Notes: generated by a model from the sequence alone, not told the origin. Numbered from the stretch's first letter, positions 1-12,659 are shown. The stretch is DNA of 64,000 nt from Emergomyces orientalis (GCA_002110485.1 MOWL01000003.1:856051-920050); one strand, 5' to 3'. A program made the numbers and translations.

Positions 1-435
1 CAAGTAACTTCTCATCGTCAGACCAACCTAGGCCCCGGATTGACCCATGTTCCCACTATATCAAACATCAGTATAAATGGTTCAAAATGAGGTAGATCAA
101 ACGCCTGTTATGACAAACATTAATCCGGCTAATTCGTTTGCCAGAAAAAGAAAAAATATCGATAGATGATTTCGCCGTCTCTGCATCTCTATACCTCTGG
201 AGCTTGCTTTCATCGCGATAGAGAGCTGGGGCAGTCGTCAGAAAAGAGGATCATATATTATCAAGTTATTGTAAAACGTAAACAATTCACCTATAGCTCC
301 TCCATATGGAGCTCCAGCAACTATGAAGTTTTCTAACTCGAGTTCCTCATCAAAGACAGCATCGTATATTCGGATCTTCCTGTAGAATCGGTCTCCCACT
401 TTCTCCCAATCAGCTAGAGGGTTTGTTGGAGCCAT
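1..435 (-). CDS. VPS16: VPS16, N-terminal part (runs off the left edge)
   Basis: Vps16 is a core subunit of the HOPS and CORVET tethering complexes, which drive fusion at the vacuole and endosomes. Three exons are visible on the minus strand: 435-291, 225-119 and 55-1. The introns are 290-226 and 118-56, and both keep phase. The start MAPTNPLADWEKVGDRFYRK is the characteristic opening of fungal Vps16. It is followed across the introns by ALYRDES and then by WEHGSIRGLGWSDDEK, which belongs to the beta-propeller N-terminal domain. Only about 100 residues of a protein usually near 800 are present. The start codon at 435 is the only in-frame ATG that gives the family N-terminus. Recognition is by memory of the family and not by alignment. 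Confidence 0.9.
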
Positions 436-829
436 AGGAATTGCAACATTGGCATCAAACGATGAACAGTATCGTCATTTCATAGGATTTTTCTACCTCT
501 GAGTATCAAAATTGGGTAAGATCATAACATAGCTCGTTCGTGTACATGTACAGTACATAGAGGAGATGACTGCTGGAGCTTCTGTAGCTTACGTAATGGA
601 TGATACAGTTGAATACGCCAATAAAACATGTGTCGCAACACCGCATTTTTAGTTACGGTAACTGTAATACAAATGACATGTGACTACCACCCTCAATGAA
701 TAGTACAGAACGTGGAACGACGTCAACGACGACGACGACAACAAGAATATTTTGTCATTGTGCCTTTGATGTTGACAGCTATGCCTTTTTGTTTGACATC
801 CTCACGTTGAGGATCCATCGTTTTATGCA
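436..829. promoter_or_regulatory. Divergent intergenic region between VPS16 and the ChlI/MoxR-like gene
   Basis: These 394 bases separate two divergently transcribed genes and must hold both promoters. A short GAC-rich tract lies at about 719-741. I see no RNA gene and no clear element beyond that. Confidence 0.5.
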
Positions 830-2375
830 ATGGAGTACTCTAGCCTCCATGACAGAATAGAGGACCTCTCCGATCTTGAAGTGGTCGTGCTTATAAGCCT
901 GATTGCCTGCGAGCATTGTATCATTGATACGGAGAGGGAGGTATTGGATGACTTAGAACACGAGTTGATTTTGGTAAGCAATAGTTCTCTGCAATACATG
1001 TACATCATAAGCTGAATGGAAATCTGTTAGATTGCGGAGAATATCTTTGGCCTTTCCCACGCCACATTGAATTGTTCGCCTGGGACCACTCTGGAAGAGT
1101 TCAGTAATGCAATCCTAGCTCACGATGTGGAGAGACCAGACTATGATAGGCTGTCGTCATTTACTAGTGGTGAAACTGGAAGAGTAAAACTTCTCTTTTT
1201 CTCTCTCTTAAGAAGTTTTCATATTCGTTTGTTACTCTCTTAGATGGAATGGAGTTTTTCAGTCAACTACAATGAACTTCGTGGCTAATATTGCTATAGA
1301 GCGTTGATCGACTTCCGTTTCGAAGTGGAAAAATATCTCTAGACAAGTCTAGCTCTCGGGTGCGAACAAGCGTGCTCGATGATCGCAAGGTGGTCAACGT
1401 TGTCATTGCTAAAAATTTCGATCTGGTGCCTGATCATGTCCAAATACTAGCACTCGACGTAAGTTGATCTTTGGAGCTCGTCGGAAAATTGATCTGGGCA
1501 TCTAAACAAAGCACATAACTAGCTTATTCAAACTAAACGAATCTATACACGGACCGCTTTCCACAGTGCACCGACGACCTTTCTTTTTATTCCACTTGTT
1601 GAGTCCAAGCCCCAAGGGCTGTCTTCGCTGTTTAATCGTCACTTGGTAAGTCGATGTTCTCCTGAGCTTCACTTTTTGGGAAGCAGACGCTAAACTTAGG
1701 AAAAGAATGACCACATTTTCATGTCATATTATCACGATCCCCAGAATGGGTTAGTGAATCTCGAAGAGAGCACTGGATGGTTTTCGGATGATCGGGCATC
1801 AATATCATCCGTCGTCCGAAAGCCAAGCCTGGCGGTACCCAAAGAGTTCGATGCGGCATATTCAATTCGCGAAGAGGTATGGTTCTTTACATTATATTGT
1901 TTCTTATAACCTTCCCATTCTTGAATGCATTAACGTATCTCCAGCATGTCAATACACTACGGCAACTCAGCAACAATGTCACTCTATCTGCTGATATGAA
2001 TAGCTACCTTCAAAATATCATCATCTTTCTCCGGATGAATCGAGGGGTGGCTGGTGGGATGACTTCCGCTTCTACTCGCCATTTCTATCTTCTTACCCGG
2101 TTAGTCAAACCGCTATTCGCCTATTTAAAAATATAATTGCTGATACGTTCGCCAGATGCCTTGCTCCCTTACAACGCGTGGATTATGTTTTCCCTTCCTT
2201 AGTGGCGCTTGCTGCTAGGAGGGTCTATCGCCACCGCATTTCCGTAGCCGAACCGGCGAGTGATCGAAGTCTGATGTATGGTAGCACTTTGAAAGCCGTT
2301 GATTTAGTATTGGCGGATGTGACCCCCGAGATCATTATTGAGCAGGCTTTGGCAGATGTCGAAGCACCTTTATGA
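830..2375 (+). CDS. ChlI/MoxR-like (magnesium-chelatase-type) conserved fungal protein
   Basis: Seven exons: 830-973, 1031-1169, 1343-1458, 1523-1645, 1700-1876, 1945-2099 and 2156-2375. They give about 357 residues, and every junction keeps phase. The third exon needs a GTGAAA donor at 1170. The N-terminus has LSDLEVVVLISLIACEHCII and then NIFGLSHATLNCSPGTTLEEF. The middle has VVNVVIAKNFDLVP and FLFIPLVES. The C-terminus has PSLVALAARRVYRHRI, which resembles the AAA lid of ChlI/MoxR ATPases. I recall similar fungal proteins being labelled magnesium chelatase, but I see no good Walker A motif, so ATPase activity is doubtful. No cellular role can be assigned. The exon structure is well supported by the unbroken frame; the family label is only moderately sure. 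Confidence 0.65.
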
Positions 2376-3530
2376 ATGGCCGCCTATTAGCCTTTATGGC
2401 AATATTTCAACCCTCCCATAATCATAGCTTATATAGTTATAGAAGCAGAAGGATATCAATACGGTATATCCTGTGTATAATCAGTCTGGAACACCAAATT
2501 CGGCAAATCTAGCAACGGACTCGGTAAGTGAGTTTTTTTTATCCCCCTCGGAGGGCCTTTCAATTCAAACAGAACTTTCCTCTATTACCTTCAGTCAAGG
2601 TAAAATTTTGCAGTTTGAGTTCTACTGCCCGGTTCATTTACTGATATATTCCAGCTTCTCCAGTTTACCACCCTAATCAAAGGCCTAATAGATATCTGGG
2701 TGTGGCTGCTGCTGTGGTAGATGGCACGTATAGTTTAATCTTTTCGTGCTTAAAAGTCGCACTGAGCTATGCTCTGCGTGACGAATTCTTGGGGAAAGGA
2801 TTGCTCAATTTGTCCATTCAGATATTTTATTGTGCCAAAACAGATTTATACCTATTTGGTACCCATTTTCCGAGAATCCTTTACATTTCTTTTTTTTCCC
2901 TTGTACCCCCAAAGAAATCGAGCCAATACGTCTGCTATATCCTCTGAGCGCTTGGTTTTGTCCTATATTTCTTCTGCTTAGATGTCATTCAATCTATGAT
3001 TCTCAAAAAATTGAAAACTAGCACCGAGCGTCAACCATGACAGGAATAACCCACACCAGCATGATCATCTTGAGTATTTACATAGCCTGGACATTGACAT
3101 CGCTCTCTCTAGTCGGGAGGAATATTCCCAGAGTGATAAATAGTTCTAATATGTCAACATTTTAATATGTGAACAGGTCATGGTCAACCAGCCTGTGGGA
3201 AGATTTTCAATTCTCAAACTCTTGTTTGACGTTATTATCTGCATTCGAAAGAAGAAAAAAGGCGCAGATAGATGATTCCTTTTTTCCTGCGCAGTCAGTT
3301 CTTGCTACTTCCAGAGCATACGCCAGGGGACGGTGTGTCCGACTTAGAGAGAGCAGGCGCTTTCTATATCTAACCACCCCTTCTCACCCGCCACACCTCA
3401 TCTCCAACGCACCATCAACCACTACGTCACAATCCTCAGTCGACAGTGCATCCTCCGTTAAACATACTATAAAGAGAGAGAGGGATTGCATCATCGATAC
3501 AACAACTCTATCATCTACAACGATTAGAAA
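2376..3530. other. Intergenic region with unresolved coding-like fragments
   Basis: No complete gene could be built here. Short open stretches on the plus strand read plausibly as protein at about 2440-2530 and 2655-2730. The first is followed by a GTAAGT donor-like site at 2531, and the second is preceded by a CAG acceptor-like site. They could be exons of an unrecognised or decayed gene, or chance. The last 200 bases are C/T-rich and probably form the leader and promoter of the gene starting at 3531. Confidence 0.35.
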
Positions 3531-4766
3531 ATGAACAACCCACCTTCGCCCAAGATGCCTCCCGCAGAGCCAGAGGATGAGTACGATCCTTACAAATACC
3601 CTGAATTCTACGTAGGTCACACTCTGATAGCCGGACCCCCGCCCAATATTGACACAAAGATGACGGTATGCACATTACCTGCATACACTTACTAATCTCC
3701 CCTCCTTATAGCTCCCCAATATAACCCAGGCCCCCGTCCTCGTCAACCTGCCTGCCCCCTTAATACCCAAATTTCGCCACAAGGACCAGGAGTACAAACT
3801 CCTCAACCACCTCTGGCACGTACAGTTAGGCCAGGACCAAGTCCGCCACCACTGGAACATCCAAGCACTGCATCACTTCTGGCGCACGTGTGGACCCCCT
3901 ACATTTGAAGGCAGACGTTATGGCTGGTCAGCAACTTGGATCGTTGGTGCCCTCGACTCGCTTAAAAAGGATCTGGAGTTGTTGCAGAGGGCGGCGGATA
4001 GAGTGACGAAAGGAGGGCGGATGCGTGCGCAGGCTAGACAGGTTCTGCAGGAGGTGGGTATACAGATGGAAGATGATAAGTGGGTGAGTGAGGAGGAGGT
4101 GAAATTGGCCGTGAAGTTGGCGAAGGAAGTCGTCGGGGATGAGGGTTGTGCGGGGGATGAAGAGGTAATGATCAAGAAGCTTTTGAAGGGTAAGGAAAGG
4201 GAGAGGGAACGGGAGGCGGGAAGGGTAGGATTGGGAAGGTTGAGGGCGAGTGGGAGAATTGGGAGGGCGAACAGGATGACGGCCAAGCTTGATGGCAGGC
4301 AGAGCGATGCTGGTGACACCAGCGCTGGCGATGAGTCTCCCACGCATAAACCACCTCGGGCACGGAAACAACCCATCACTCTTCCTGGTTCCTCTGCCGT
4401 TGATGGTTCGGAGACGGCCAAGCAGGCATTCGGGGTGGCGCATCGTCAGCGGGAATCCAAGCAAAAAGGTCATCAAGAACAGCATAGTGAGACTATGGAC
4501 TTCCATTCTCATTTGATTTGTTTCCATCCCGAAACCTCGTTTTCCAAAGGGAAATAGCTGGCTCTCCACTACCCATGGATGTGGAGATCCGGGTGTCTGA
4601 ATATGAGGTTGGTTCTGGATCGGAATCGGAACTTGAGCAATCGAGAAGCCATGCGCTGCTTGGGGGCGATGGTGCAGTGTCGGCTTCTTTCAACAGTGAG
4701 GAGTTCATTTATCCGAGCGAGGGCTGTTTTAAACTTACTCCTCCTCCATTGGAGAAAAGGGGCTGA
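3531..4766 (+). CDS. Unrecognised conserved-looking protein, three exons
   Basis: Exons 3531-3665, 3712-4486 and 4558-4766 give about 372 residues. The second intron (4487-4557, GTGAGA...TAG) is inferred because it joins in phase to an acidic tail, SEYEVGSGSESELEQS. Without it the frame would stop at 4557. The N-terminal 100 residues are rich in aromatic residues and Pro (YDPYKYPEFYVGHTL, LLNHLWHVQLGQDQVRHHW). The middle is a charged helical stretch with Lys/Glu/Arg runs, followed by a Ser/Thr/Pro-rich linker. I see no catalytic motif, signal peptide or membrane segment. I do not recognise the family; the Lys/Arg-rich middle and acidic tail would suit a nuclear protein, but that is a guess. 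Confidence 0.65.
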
Positions 4767-5137
4767 GGCGAGAACAAATGCTGTTCCAGGAACGCTGGTG
4801 TTATTTGGCTCCTATTATTCTTTACATTCCGCTACTTTCTTTCAGCTTTAGTATCAGCTTGTGTACTGGCTTAATTCTCTCCGTCAGAGCCGCAGATAGT
4901 ATTGAGAATAGATATAATTTTTTTTGTTAAAAAACAAAAAATCAAGAATGGGACAAAAGGTGAGAATTATACAGAAAAAACGAGCGTCAGGATACCCGCC
5001 TCTGGACAATGGTAGAAACAAAGAAAACTGAAAGAAAAAGAAATGGGTATATATATATATATATGCACCTAAAGGCTCAGATCAATCATGTATGTCATCA
5101 TACCCTATATATCATACCATCATCAACAAAAGCAATA
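4767..5137. other. Convergent 3' region, with a TA microsatellite
   Basis: This is the 3' flank between a plus-strand gene and the minus-strand bestrophin gene. It holds A/T-rich runs near 4916-4940 and a (TA)n tract at about 5047-5064. No gene is seen. Confidence 0.5.
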
Positions 5138-6700
5138 TCACACCCCGTTCCTCACCCTCCCTCCGCGTTCCCGCGTTCTCGCCCTCATCCGTATAAACAT
5201 TTCCTTCGGCTCATACCCTCCACCATCGCCACCACCCCCACCGCCAACACCCACAAGTCCGTCCTCCCCCCTCACAACCGTAACTTTCTTCCACTCATTC
5301 AAAATCGCCTCGATCTCCACCCTCTCATCTTCCACAATAGCATCCATCTTAATATCATTCCGATCATATCCAAACGGATCCTCCAGCTGTGACCCAATAC
5401 CCTCAATGCCATACAGCGTGAAAATAACAACTGAGACGATGGGTATAGCCCACCAACCCATTTCATCAACCATGGCAAAAGGTAGTACAGCGCCAAAGAG
5501 CGCAAGAACCTGTTTTTGATGGATGAGATGTGCGATCGGGATCGGCGTTAGCTTAATGGTCTCCATGTGTCCATACGCGTCCGTCAAGGCGTTGAGTTGG
5601 CCTTGTAGGTTGCTCGCGCCCGGTGCTGTGAACCAGCCACGCTCCTCACCGCGCTTTATAAATCCGTCGATGAAGAAGGTTAGTTGGAGTGGTAGGCCCA
5701 GGCCTTCGTCTTCATATGCCTGCAGGCCCATGGGTAATAGGCCGTCGTATTCCGGGTTAAACACCCGCTCACCACCCTCATCGTCACCATCGGCACCCGT
5801 GCCTGCACCGTTACTTTCCGGGTGCCGAAGTATCATACTACTCTCCACCGCATGGCTGAGGCTCGCACTCCCGCCGCCACCATTACTCCCATCACCAGGG
5901 TTATAATTCAGCGCCCAGGCCGCGCCCCATTCTGCACGTAGGTAATTCTTCACAGCGTAGGGAATCGCCATGAGTACGCGGATGGTGCGCTCGACATCGT
6001 TTTTCTCAGCGAGGGTGAGCGGGCCGGCTTCTCTGTTATAGGCGTGTGTGAGGATTGAGCGGGTCAGGTTGCGGACTGAGGTGTTTATGGCGGCGAGGTT
6101 GTTGCGGCCGTCCCAGAAGCGGTTGTAGGATGTTTGGTTGCGGAAGACGAGGATGAGGCCTACGACTATGGAGAGGGAGGGGATCTTTGGTGGTGGGTTT
6201 TCCCTTGCGTCAGTTTTGTCTGTTTGTATTTTGGCTTGTAGGAGGGGGATTGTGGGCGATTTGCCTTACGATTGTCGGAGGTAGGCCAAGGCTCTCGTAA
6301 ACGTATTTATCCAGATAGACAATTAGGGCCGTGAAGAGCGCGTGCAGGGTGACGGGGATGAGGATTGCGCCGTGCACGGCGCCTTTTATGAAGCGGAGGA
6401 CGAGGGGCCATCTGTTCCCAGTCTCAATCTCAGTCTCAGTGGAAAGGTTCTCGAATTGGGGAGTTTTTATGATGAAGGCATTTTTTTAATCGATTGGAGT
6501 AAAGAATGACAAAAACAGTCCTGTATACCGGCCTGTATATCACCAGGCTGAATATCATACCTCCGTGGCTTCGACCGACGTGACTTTCGAAACGGATATG
6601 TTCGTCTCCGCAAGTGATGTCGCATGCTACCACCATCGCCGTTTTTAACAGGGCTCAGCGGTGGTGGCGGCTCAGTGAAACGCATAGTTGGGAAGGGCAT
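5138..6700 (-). CDS. Bestrophin/UPF0187-type membrane channel
   Basis: Exons 6700-6561, 6411-6270 and 6184-5138 give about 442 residues. The introns are 6560-6412 and 6269-6185, and both keep phase. The family signature IPSLSIVVGLILVF followed by RNQTSYNRFWDGRNN is clear near residue 95. The C-terminal half has TPIPIAHLIHQKQVLALFG, then FAMVDEMGWWAIP, and ends with the GIEGIGSQLEDPFGYDRND motif typical of bestrophins. Several hydrophobic segments fit a multi-pass channel. Family members conduct anions; the membrane in which this one sits is not evident. Residues between about 180 and 235 form a Gly/Ser/acid-rich insertion, and the extreme C-terminus is Gly-rich and basic. The first ATG in frame is at 6700; a later Met at 6685 is also possible. 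Confidence 0.88.
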
Positions 6701-7982
6701 TAGGGTAAATAGTACGGAAGGGAGGGAGGACAAAGGAATGGCCCTGGAAATGGGGGTTTGCGTTCGTTTATTTTGCTTTTGGTGTTTCAGAGATTTAGAG
6801 TTGCGATAAGAAATTAAGCTTAATATGCCAGGGTCAGATAAGGTGCGGGAGCTTATCTTATCGGCGCTGGCTGGTGGCGGGCTGTATCGATGGATGAATG
6901 AAGGAAAGAAAGAAAGGACATAAACTGGGAATGATGGTTGGAAATAAACATTTCTCGAACAAAGTGAAGAAGGATGGTGAAAGGGAGGTTTGCTGCATTT
7001 AATTGCGATTTTGTTCTCACACCATTGTTGTTTTAGATTTTAAGGGAGGGGGTGAAACTCGGCACGAATGAGGCGGGGAGTTGGGATCAGCAACTAAAAT
7101 ATGCATCAGGGATTATATCAGGGAAAATATGAATATTGTTGTCTCTTCTACTATGGAGAATCCTTGTCCTTTTGCTGTCAAATAGCTAGCTGATTTATTA
7201 GTGGATGGGTACAGTGTGGCATTGCCGGCAAAGAGGGCATTTTCAACGTAACGGATTACAACAGATCAAACAAGAAGTAAAGAAGAAGAAATGGGGTGAA
7301 TTTCATTCAGTAGCTACCATTATGTGTTTGTGTGTTTGGTGATTGATGTTTATGTGGGCTTGGCCTCCACCTATTTTGCCATGTTCGCTTGAACGCTATG
7401 AATAATAAAAACGACCACGAGAATAAAGAAGAAAAGGAGGAATAGAAAACGGGGAATAGATGATCATGGACAAAAACAGAGACACAAAGTCCCCTTTAGG
7501 CGATTCCAATTTCAATTCCAAATTCCAAGGAAACATTAAGGGGAGAGCGTGTAATGAAGGTGTGTAGGGAGGTTGGGATAGATATATATAGAGAGAGGGG
7601 GGGGGGAGAAACACAAGTCCAAAATATATTGTAGTTCCCCATTTCGCCACTCTTATCTTCCCGACAGTTCCCTGATCCAGATATAAAAAAATGAAAGAAA
7701 ATGAGAAAATGAAAGAAAAGGGTTGCTGGGAGTGGATATAAAGGCATAGCACCACACCACATGCCGGTTGGTCTTGTTTGGATCTGTTGAGCATCAGTGT
7801 TCGCTGTTGGGTTGAGAGGAAGGTGTACAGTACCATGTAACGAAGAAGATATGTGACTGGACGATGGAGATGAAAAGGAACCATATCTGAACCCAAGCGA
7901 CTGGCATATAAGTAAGCGGAACCAAAAGAAAACAAAACGAAAAGGGACGCCATTAGCAAAAAAAGAAAAAGGAAAGAAAAAA
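6701..7982. other. Intergenic: bestrophin promoter and DMA1-like 3' region
   Basis: Both flanking genes run leftward, so the left part should be the bestrophin promoter and the right part the 3' end of the FHA-RING gene. A TA/GA/G-rich low-complexity run lies at about 7583-7610. No gene is supported; the minus-strand open frames at 7396-8008 are low complexity and lie in this flank. Confidence 0.5.
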
Positions 7983-10086
7983 CTACAACCGGCCAGCACG
8001 ACCGTCAAATGCTAAAGGCCCAAAATCATTCCGCGGCGTTAATGGGGTATCTTCGAACATATCGTCTCCACCATCTCCGGGAGGCTGTAGTCGACGGGCA
8101 GCCGGAGCTCGTAAGGACGATGGGGGCTGGTTCCAGTTCGGTATGTCGATGTTGGGGCTAGGCGAAAACATTTCGCCTAATCCATGGGCTGCCTCACTTG
8201 CTCCATTTGTCGTTGCCGCATTCGCGTTCGCGTTCGCGTTCACATTAGAGCTCGAGCTCAATCGCCCTGTGGCTCCCGTTTCGGCTCGTGGAGTTGCCAG
8301 AGGCGTTTCATCAAGGTTCATGCGGTCAACTGCACCGGCTAGGTGGTCGTCGTCGATAGTTGTCGGTCTATTGCTATTCGGAGAAGAAAGGGATCTCTCC
8401 CCGGTCGAATTACGGGCGCTGGGACTCGTTGTGATGTTGTTGGGATAGTCTTGTATAGGCTGGTCTCGGGAATTGGGAGGCTCTGCATGCGCCTCGTCAT
8501 CAAATGGGTCGTTCGAATCGTCTACTTCGGCACTTAGATCTGTATATGCACGGCAATTCGGGCATTGAAACATGGGATATTCTGGCGAGTGGATGAGGCG
8601 ACGTATGCACTTGTAGTGCCACACATGAGCACAAGCCGCCATAAAAAGACATTGATAGGGACGCTGTATGATCGCATTAGCTTAATGAAACGACTCCAGT
8701 TCAAGGCAGAGAGCGAGAACGGACCAAAACTGAACCAAGACATATTGAACATTCCCTGCTCCCTGCATAATCTGCTGCATTGTTCCCCTTCCCCAGATTA
8801 TTGATTAAAGCTGCTGTGTTTTTACTGTTGGTATCGTTTGTCAGTATGAATTATCCACGGTCCGGAACAATGCTAATGACACTTGCATATATGATATGCC
8901 AAAAAAGAAAAACGTACTTAAACTCATTTGCCTTTTGCTGCCACGTCCGATTGCATTCGATACGCATCCGTACACATCTGAAGATCATTTCCTCCCCTCC
9001 CCTGAAATCAATTCCTAATTGTAGAATATCACCATCTCTAACGGCATACAGCCTAGAAGCCATGTTGGGTTGGCTCAGGCGCATGTGGTTCAAAAAAGTT
9101 CCTGATGAGCTTCCCACATCTCGAATATGCCATTGGCCACTAACGAAGGAAAACTCGCAGTGTCTCCTGCTCACTACTTTGGATTTAAACCCAATGGGTG
9201 CATCGGATGGATCCGTTGGATTGTGGACGGGAATCCCATCACGCTCGGAATACCGGCCCACTCGAATCACTGAAGACTCATGCGGCAATGTCCGTGAGGT
9301 TGTTGTGAAAGGTAATGAAGGCCGTGAGTTATGATTGGGGTCTTGGTAGGCATAGAAACGTATCGTAGGCTTTAGGGGGTCAGATTTCGAACAGAGATCT
9401 GTGGAGGGCCCGGAAGTAGCGTCCTCTCGACTCCTGGGAGGCTCCATATTACCTGGCGTGGTGTTCTGGGTGGTATCGGCTGAGTTTTCAAGGCTGCTCT
9501 CACTGCGACCTTGAGTTGTTGACGGCGTTGGCCCCAGGTTCTGCGGTGGGTCTTGGTTGGCTCCTAATACATCTATGCGTGCCATATTCCGATGTCGTAC
9601 CATTTCGGATGCTAGCTGTGACTCTGATGATTCCGGGTCGTTGGACGGGGTAGAGTGTGAAGATGCAGACGACGGGGGGGCGTGCGAGTGAAGGTCTGAG
9701 CTGGATGAGCTCTCGCTTTGTGCGGACAGGTTCGTAGAGAGCCTTAAAGTGTCAGTCTCGGGACATGGATGGCGGCCGGGTGTTGACTGGGCTGGAGAAG
9801 CTGTAGAAGTAGTGGTAGTACCAGTAGCAGTAGCCGGAGTGGAATCTGCAGTAGCTGCAGCGTTTGTAGCAGAAGAGGCTGAGGGAGTCGCAGAGTGCGA
9901 CGACAGCCCGACAGCCCGTGTCAGGCTATTTCGATACGAACGATGGCCGCTGGAGGAGGGGCCAGACTGGTGGGAGTGAGTGTATGCTCTGAGATTGCTC
10001 AAGCGGCGCAAGCGACTGGGGCGCGACGATGAGGGCTCGGAGGAGGGGACTCTGGCAGTAGTGGCGGAGGGAGAGGACATGGACAT
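7983..10086 (-). CDS. DMA1: FHA-RING E3 ubiquitin ligase, Dma1/Dma2/Chfr type
   Basis: Exons 10086-8918, 8824-8725 and 8663-7983 give about 649 residues with all junctions in phase. A Ser/Pro/Thr-rich N-terminal 230 residues precede an FHA domain at about 270-350 (IRVGRYSERD, SRRHCEF, SSSGTFLNH), which binds phosphothreonine. A RING follows at about 415-460: CSICLGSVL, CAHVWHYKC, then FQCPNCRAYTDL, split across exons 2 and 3. The order FHA then RING is that of yeast Dma1/Dma2 and human CHFR, which act in mitotic and septin checkpoints. The tail is low complexity with an Asn/Ala repeat. Exon 2 (100 nt) carries the first RING cysteines, so skipping it would remove ligase function. Confidence 0.9.
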
Positions 10087-12659
10087 GAACTCGAACTCGG
10101 ACTCGAACAGACTGCGCTAAATGATTATCGCTGCTGCTGCTGCTGCTGCTGCTGTCGTTGTCGTCGTCCTTGCAGGCAGGTATCCAGGCGGGAAAAGGCG
10201 TAAGTCCATCCAAAATGCGGCACAACCAGCTAGGCACAAATTGGGATTGGAGAAGACGACACAGAGCGAAAGAAGGAAATATATCAAAGAGGACAACACA
10301 TACACAATAACCCAACAGTCAAAAGGTAGAGGGGGACGTAGAGGCAGAGGGAGAGGGAGATGTTGTCGTTTTTAAAGCCAGTGAGGGTGAGACTGATGGA
10401 AAAGTCTGGAGGGGGTATGAAAAAGATGAGATATGGTTTGAGTTAAATATGTTCATACACAGATACACACAGAAATAACTACTAGGGGTTGAGGGCAACA
10501 ACCGCGGTGGGTTTATTTATTTATTTATTATTGTTCAATTAATTTTTTTTCTGTCCCTTTTCTCTATCTGACGCTTTGTCTTCGGGAGCTGGTCGACGTT
10601 GAACAGGACCTGGTCTAGTTGGCGATATGATCGCCCACCTCAAGCGCATCTGTCGGTCAGAAACGATATAGTGAGAAACAGAAATGAAGCATCTGAAATG
10701 GACGAATAGACGCTCGTTCTTTTGATTGATTTATTTGACATAGTTGAATGATTGTGGTGCTCTACAGTTACTAGAGTATTTATACAAAGGCCTCCAACAA
10801 CGCAAACACCAAACCAGCCCAGCGCAAATAAAAAGGAACCTTTGGCTACTTTTGCCATTGAATAACATATCTAAAAAACAACTGGACCAAATCACCACAA
10901 AAATCCAGGGAGAAAGGCTTCTTTTCGGAGGATGGACAAAGACCAGCGAGACAAGCTAAATAAGCCCGCCGAGTTGCCATGAGAAAATAACACACAGCCA
11001 GATTCCTCTCGCCATCGCAAATCACGATTCACCCAGGGATCCACCTCCAGATTTCCCACTGTTTAGTACAAATTAAGGGTCGGTTGTTGCTAAATAAACA
11101 GGCCGCTAACCCCGCGAGTACAATGCTAGCTGCACGCTACCACCTGTCTGTTAGCTCTCTGAGCCGGTTTCTGGGCCGTCTCGTAAAGGCTTCGCCGCCT
11201 GTCATTTGGATATCAAGTTTATCAACTGACCTGCACACATCCTGGCTGCTGCAGTTTTAGCTCCAATGTCCAATTCCTGGCAGAGCCTCTGTCATCTCAG
11301 TGCAATTCTTGGTCATGGAAATTAATATGAAATTTGACACTGCACACGGCGATCTTTTCTGGCCTCAAGCCTCAGGATCCCAATTTCCGAATTTTAACCT
11401 TGACCACGTCATAAGAGACGCCGGGTTGAATTATTTTGAACCTATTTTGAAACTCCCCTGTTGATCCATCATGATATAACAGGTATATCTATGCTTCACT
11501 GCAAACGTAAAAGCTTTTATTTACATTTTATAGCCGAATATGCGCCGCCCAGACTCAGTTACTACCCATGAAAATATTTAGAGAGCAAAATCATCCTCCT
11601 CTTTCTCCCACCCCTAAACACAACAAACAAGATTCCTCCGTGAGAAGGAATTGATTGAGAGACGGGAATTTTCCTCAATTCCCAGCCCAGAGATCTCCTA
11701 CCCGGTCCATATTGGCCAACTCTTCAAAATAAAGTTATAAAGTGGTCCCGAAACTTGATCACAGTTCATCTTCGACGATGTGGTTTTGTCGGAATTTAAA
11801 CTGTTCCCTGACAATCCTTTTTCATGCTGCTCCGAAGCGAATAGAATCACTGAAGTATAATAAAAAAAAATCTATCCTTTCACTTTGATCTGAATAAAAA
11901 AGAATGAAGAAAATCAAATTTATCTTATTACAGCTTCGATTAATAATATATTATAGATACTAGGAAGCACGACACAAACAATAATCTAATTATTTTTTTA
12001 AAAACCGGAGCTTGTTTAGAGTTTTAATAAGAAAAGTCTACATATATATTAAATCCGGGAGAAAACCTCTGAAATAGAAAGGCTTTAATATGAAATTAAA
12101 GCGAGTAAAACGGAGCATCGCTTTCAATTTATTACAGCTGTTATTTTCAATCTATTTGTACAGTACATGGAAACTATTAAAATCTAAAGAATTTCAACTG
12201 AGCAAGAGAGTGGCAATCATTAAAAAGTTCAGGGAAAAAATCAGAATTGTTCCAGGTATAAGGTTTCCAGCTATGAAAAATCCAAGAGGGATTATCCAAG
12301 GGGGGTATCCAGGGGAGAGTTCAGCAATTCTTATTGCCAAACAATAAACACGCATGTAAAGTATCCAGCTTGAAAAAAAGACGAGGTGGGTATTCAGAGT
12401 TAAGAAAAATGCATGATAGGGTATGATCTTCATACAAGACAACATGCTTAAAACAACACACAGAGCACAGGTGTATGTTGGAGCCTCCAACATAGCCACA
12501 GCTAAAATGGGTCTGGCACGCTGGAGAGATCGATGTCTGATTCAAGGCCACGAAGAAGCTTGAGTATCTCATCCATTATTGTTTGACTCCTCACCAGTTT
12601 TGATTCTTCAGGTATCTGCTGTCCTGGGGCAACATGAACAATGTCCCCTGTATCCAGCA
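10087..12659. other. Long intergenic region upstream of the DMA1-like gene
   Basis: The first part is the promoter and leader of the minus-strand FHA-RING gene, including a CTG repeat. TTTA repeats lie at about 10511-10530. From about 11860 the sequence becomes AT-rich. I searched by eye for tRNA-like and other RNA signals and saw none. Confidence 0.5.
10131..10154. repeat. (CTG)8 trinucleotide repeat
   Basis: Eight perfect CTG units read on the plus strand (CAG on the transcribed minus strand). They lie 45 bases upstream of the proposed start of the FHA-RING gene, so probably in its 5' leader, and are followed by imperfect GTC/GTT units. Confidence 0.9.

Noticed and set aside
3918..4569. 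Minus-strand proteins of 167 and 213 residues
   Set aside because: They are antisense shadows of a better-supported plus-strand gene and have low-complexity Ser/Pro composition.
6701..6733. Bestrophin start extended to 6733
   Set aside because: That codon is TTG; the first in-frame ATG is at 6700.
10500..12060. tRNA or other structured RNA genes
   Set aside because: No A-box/B-box pair or cloverleaf was found by eye; a covariance-model scan would be needed to be sure.
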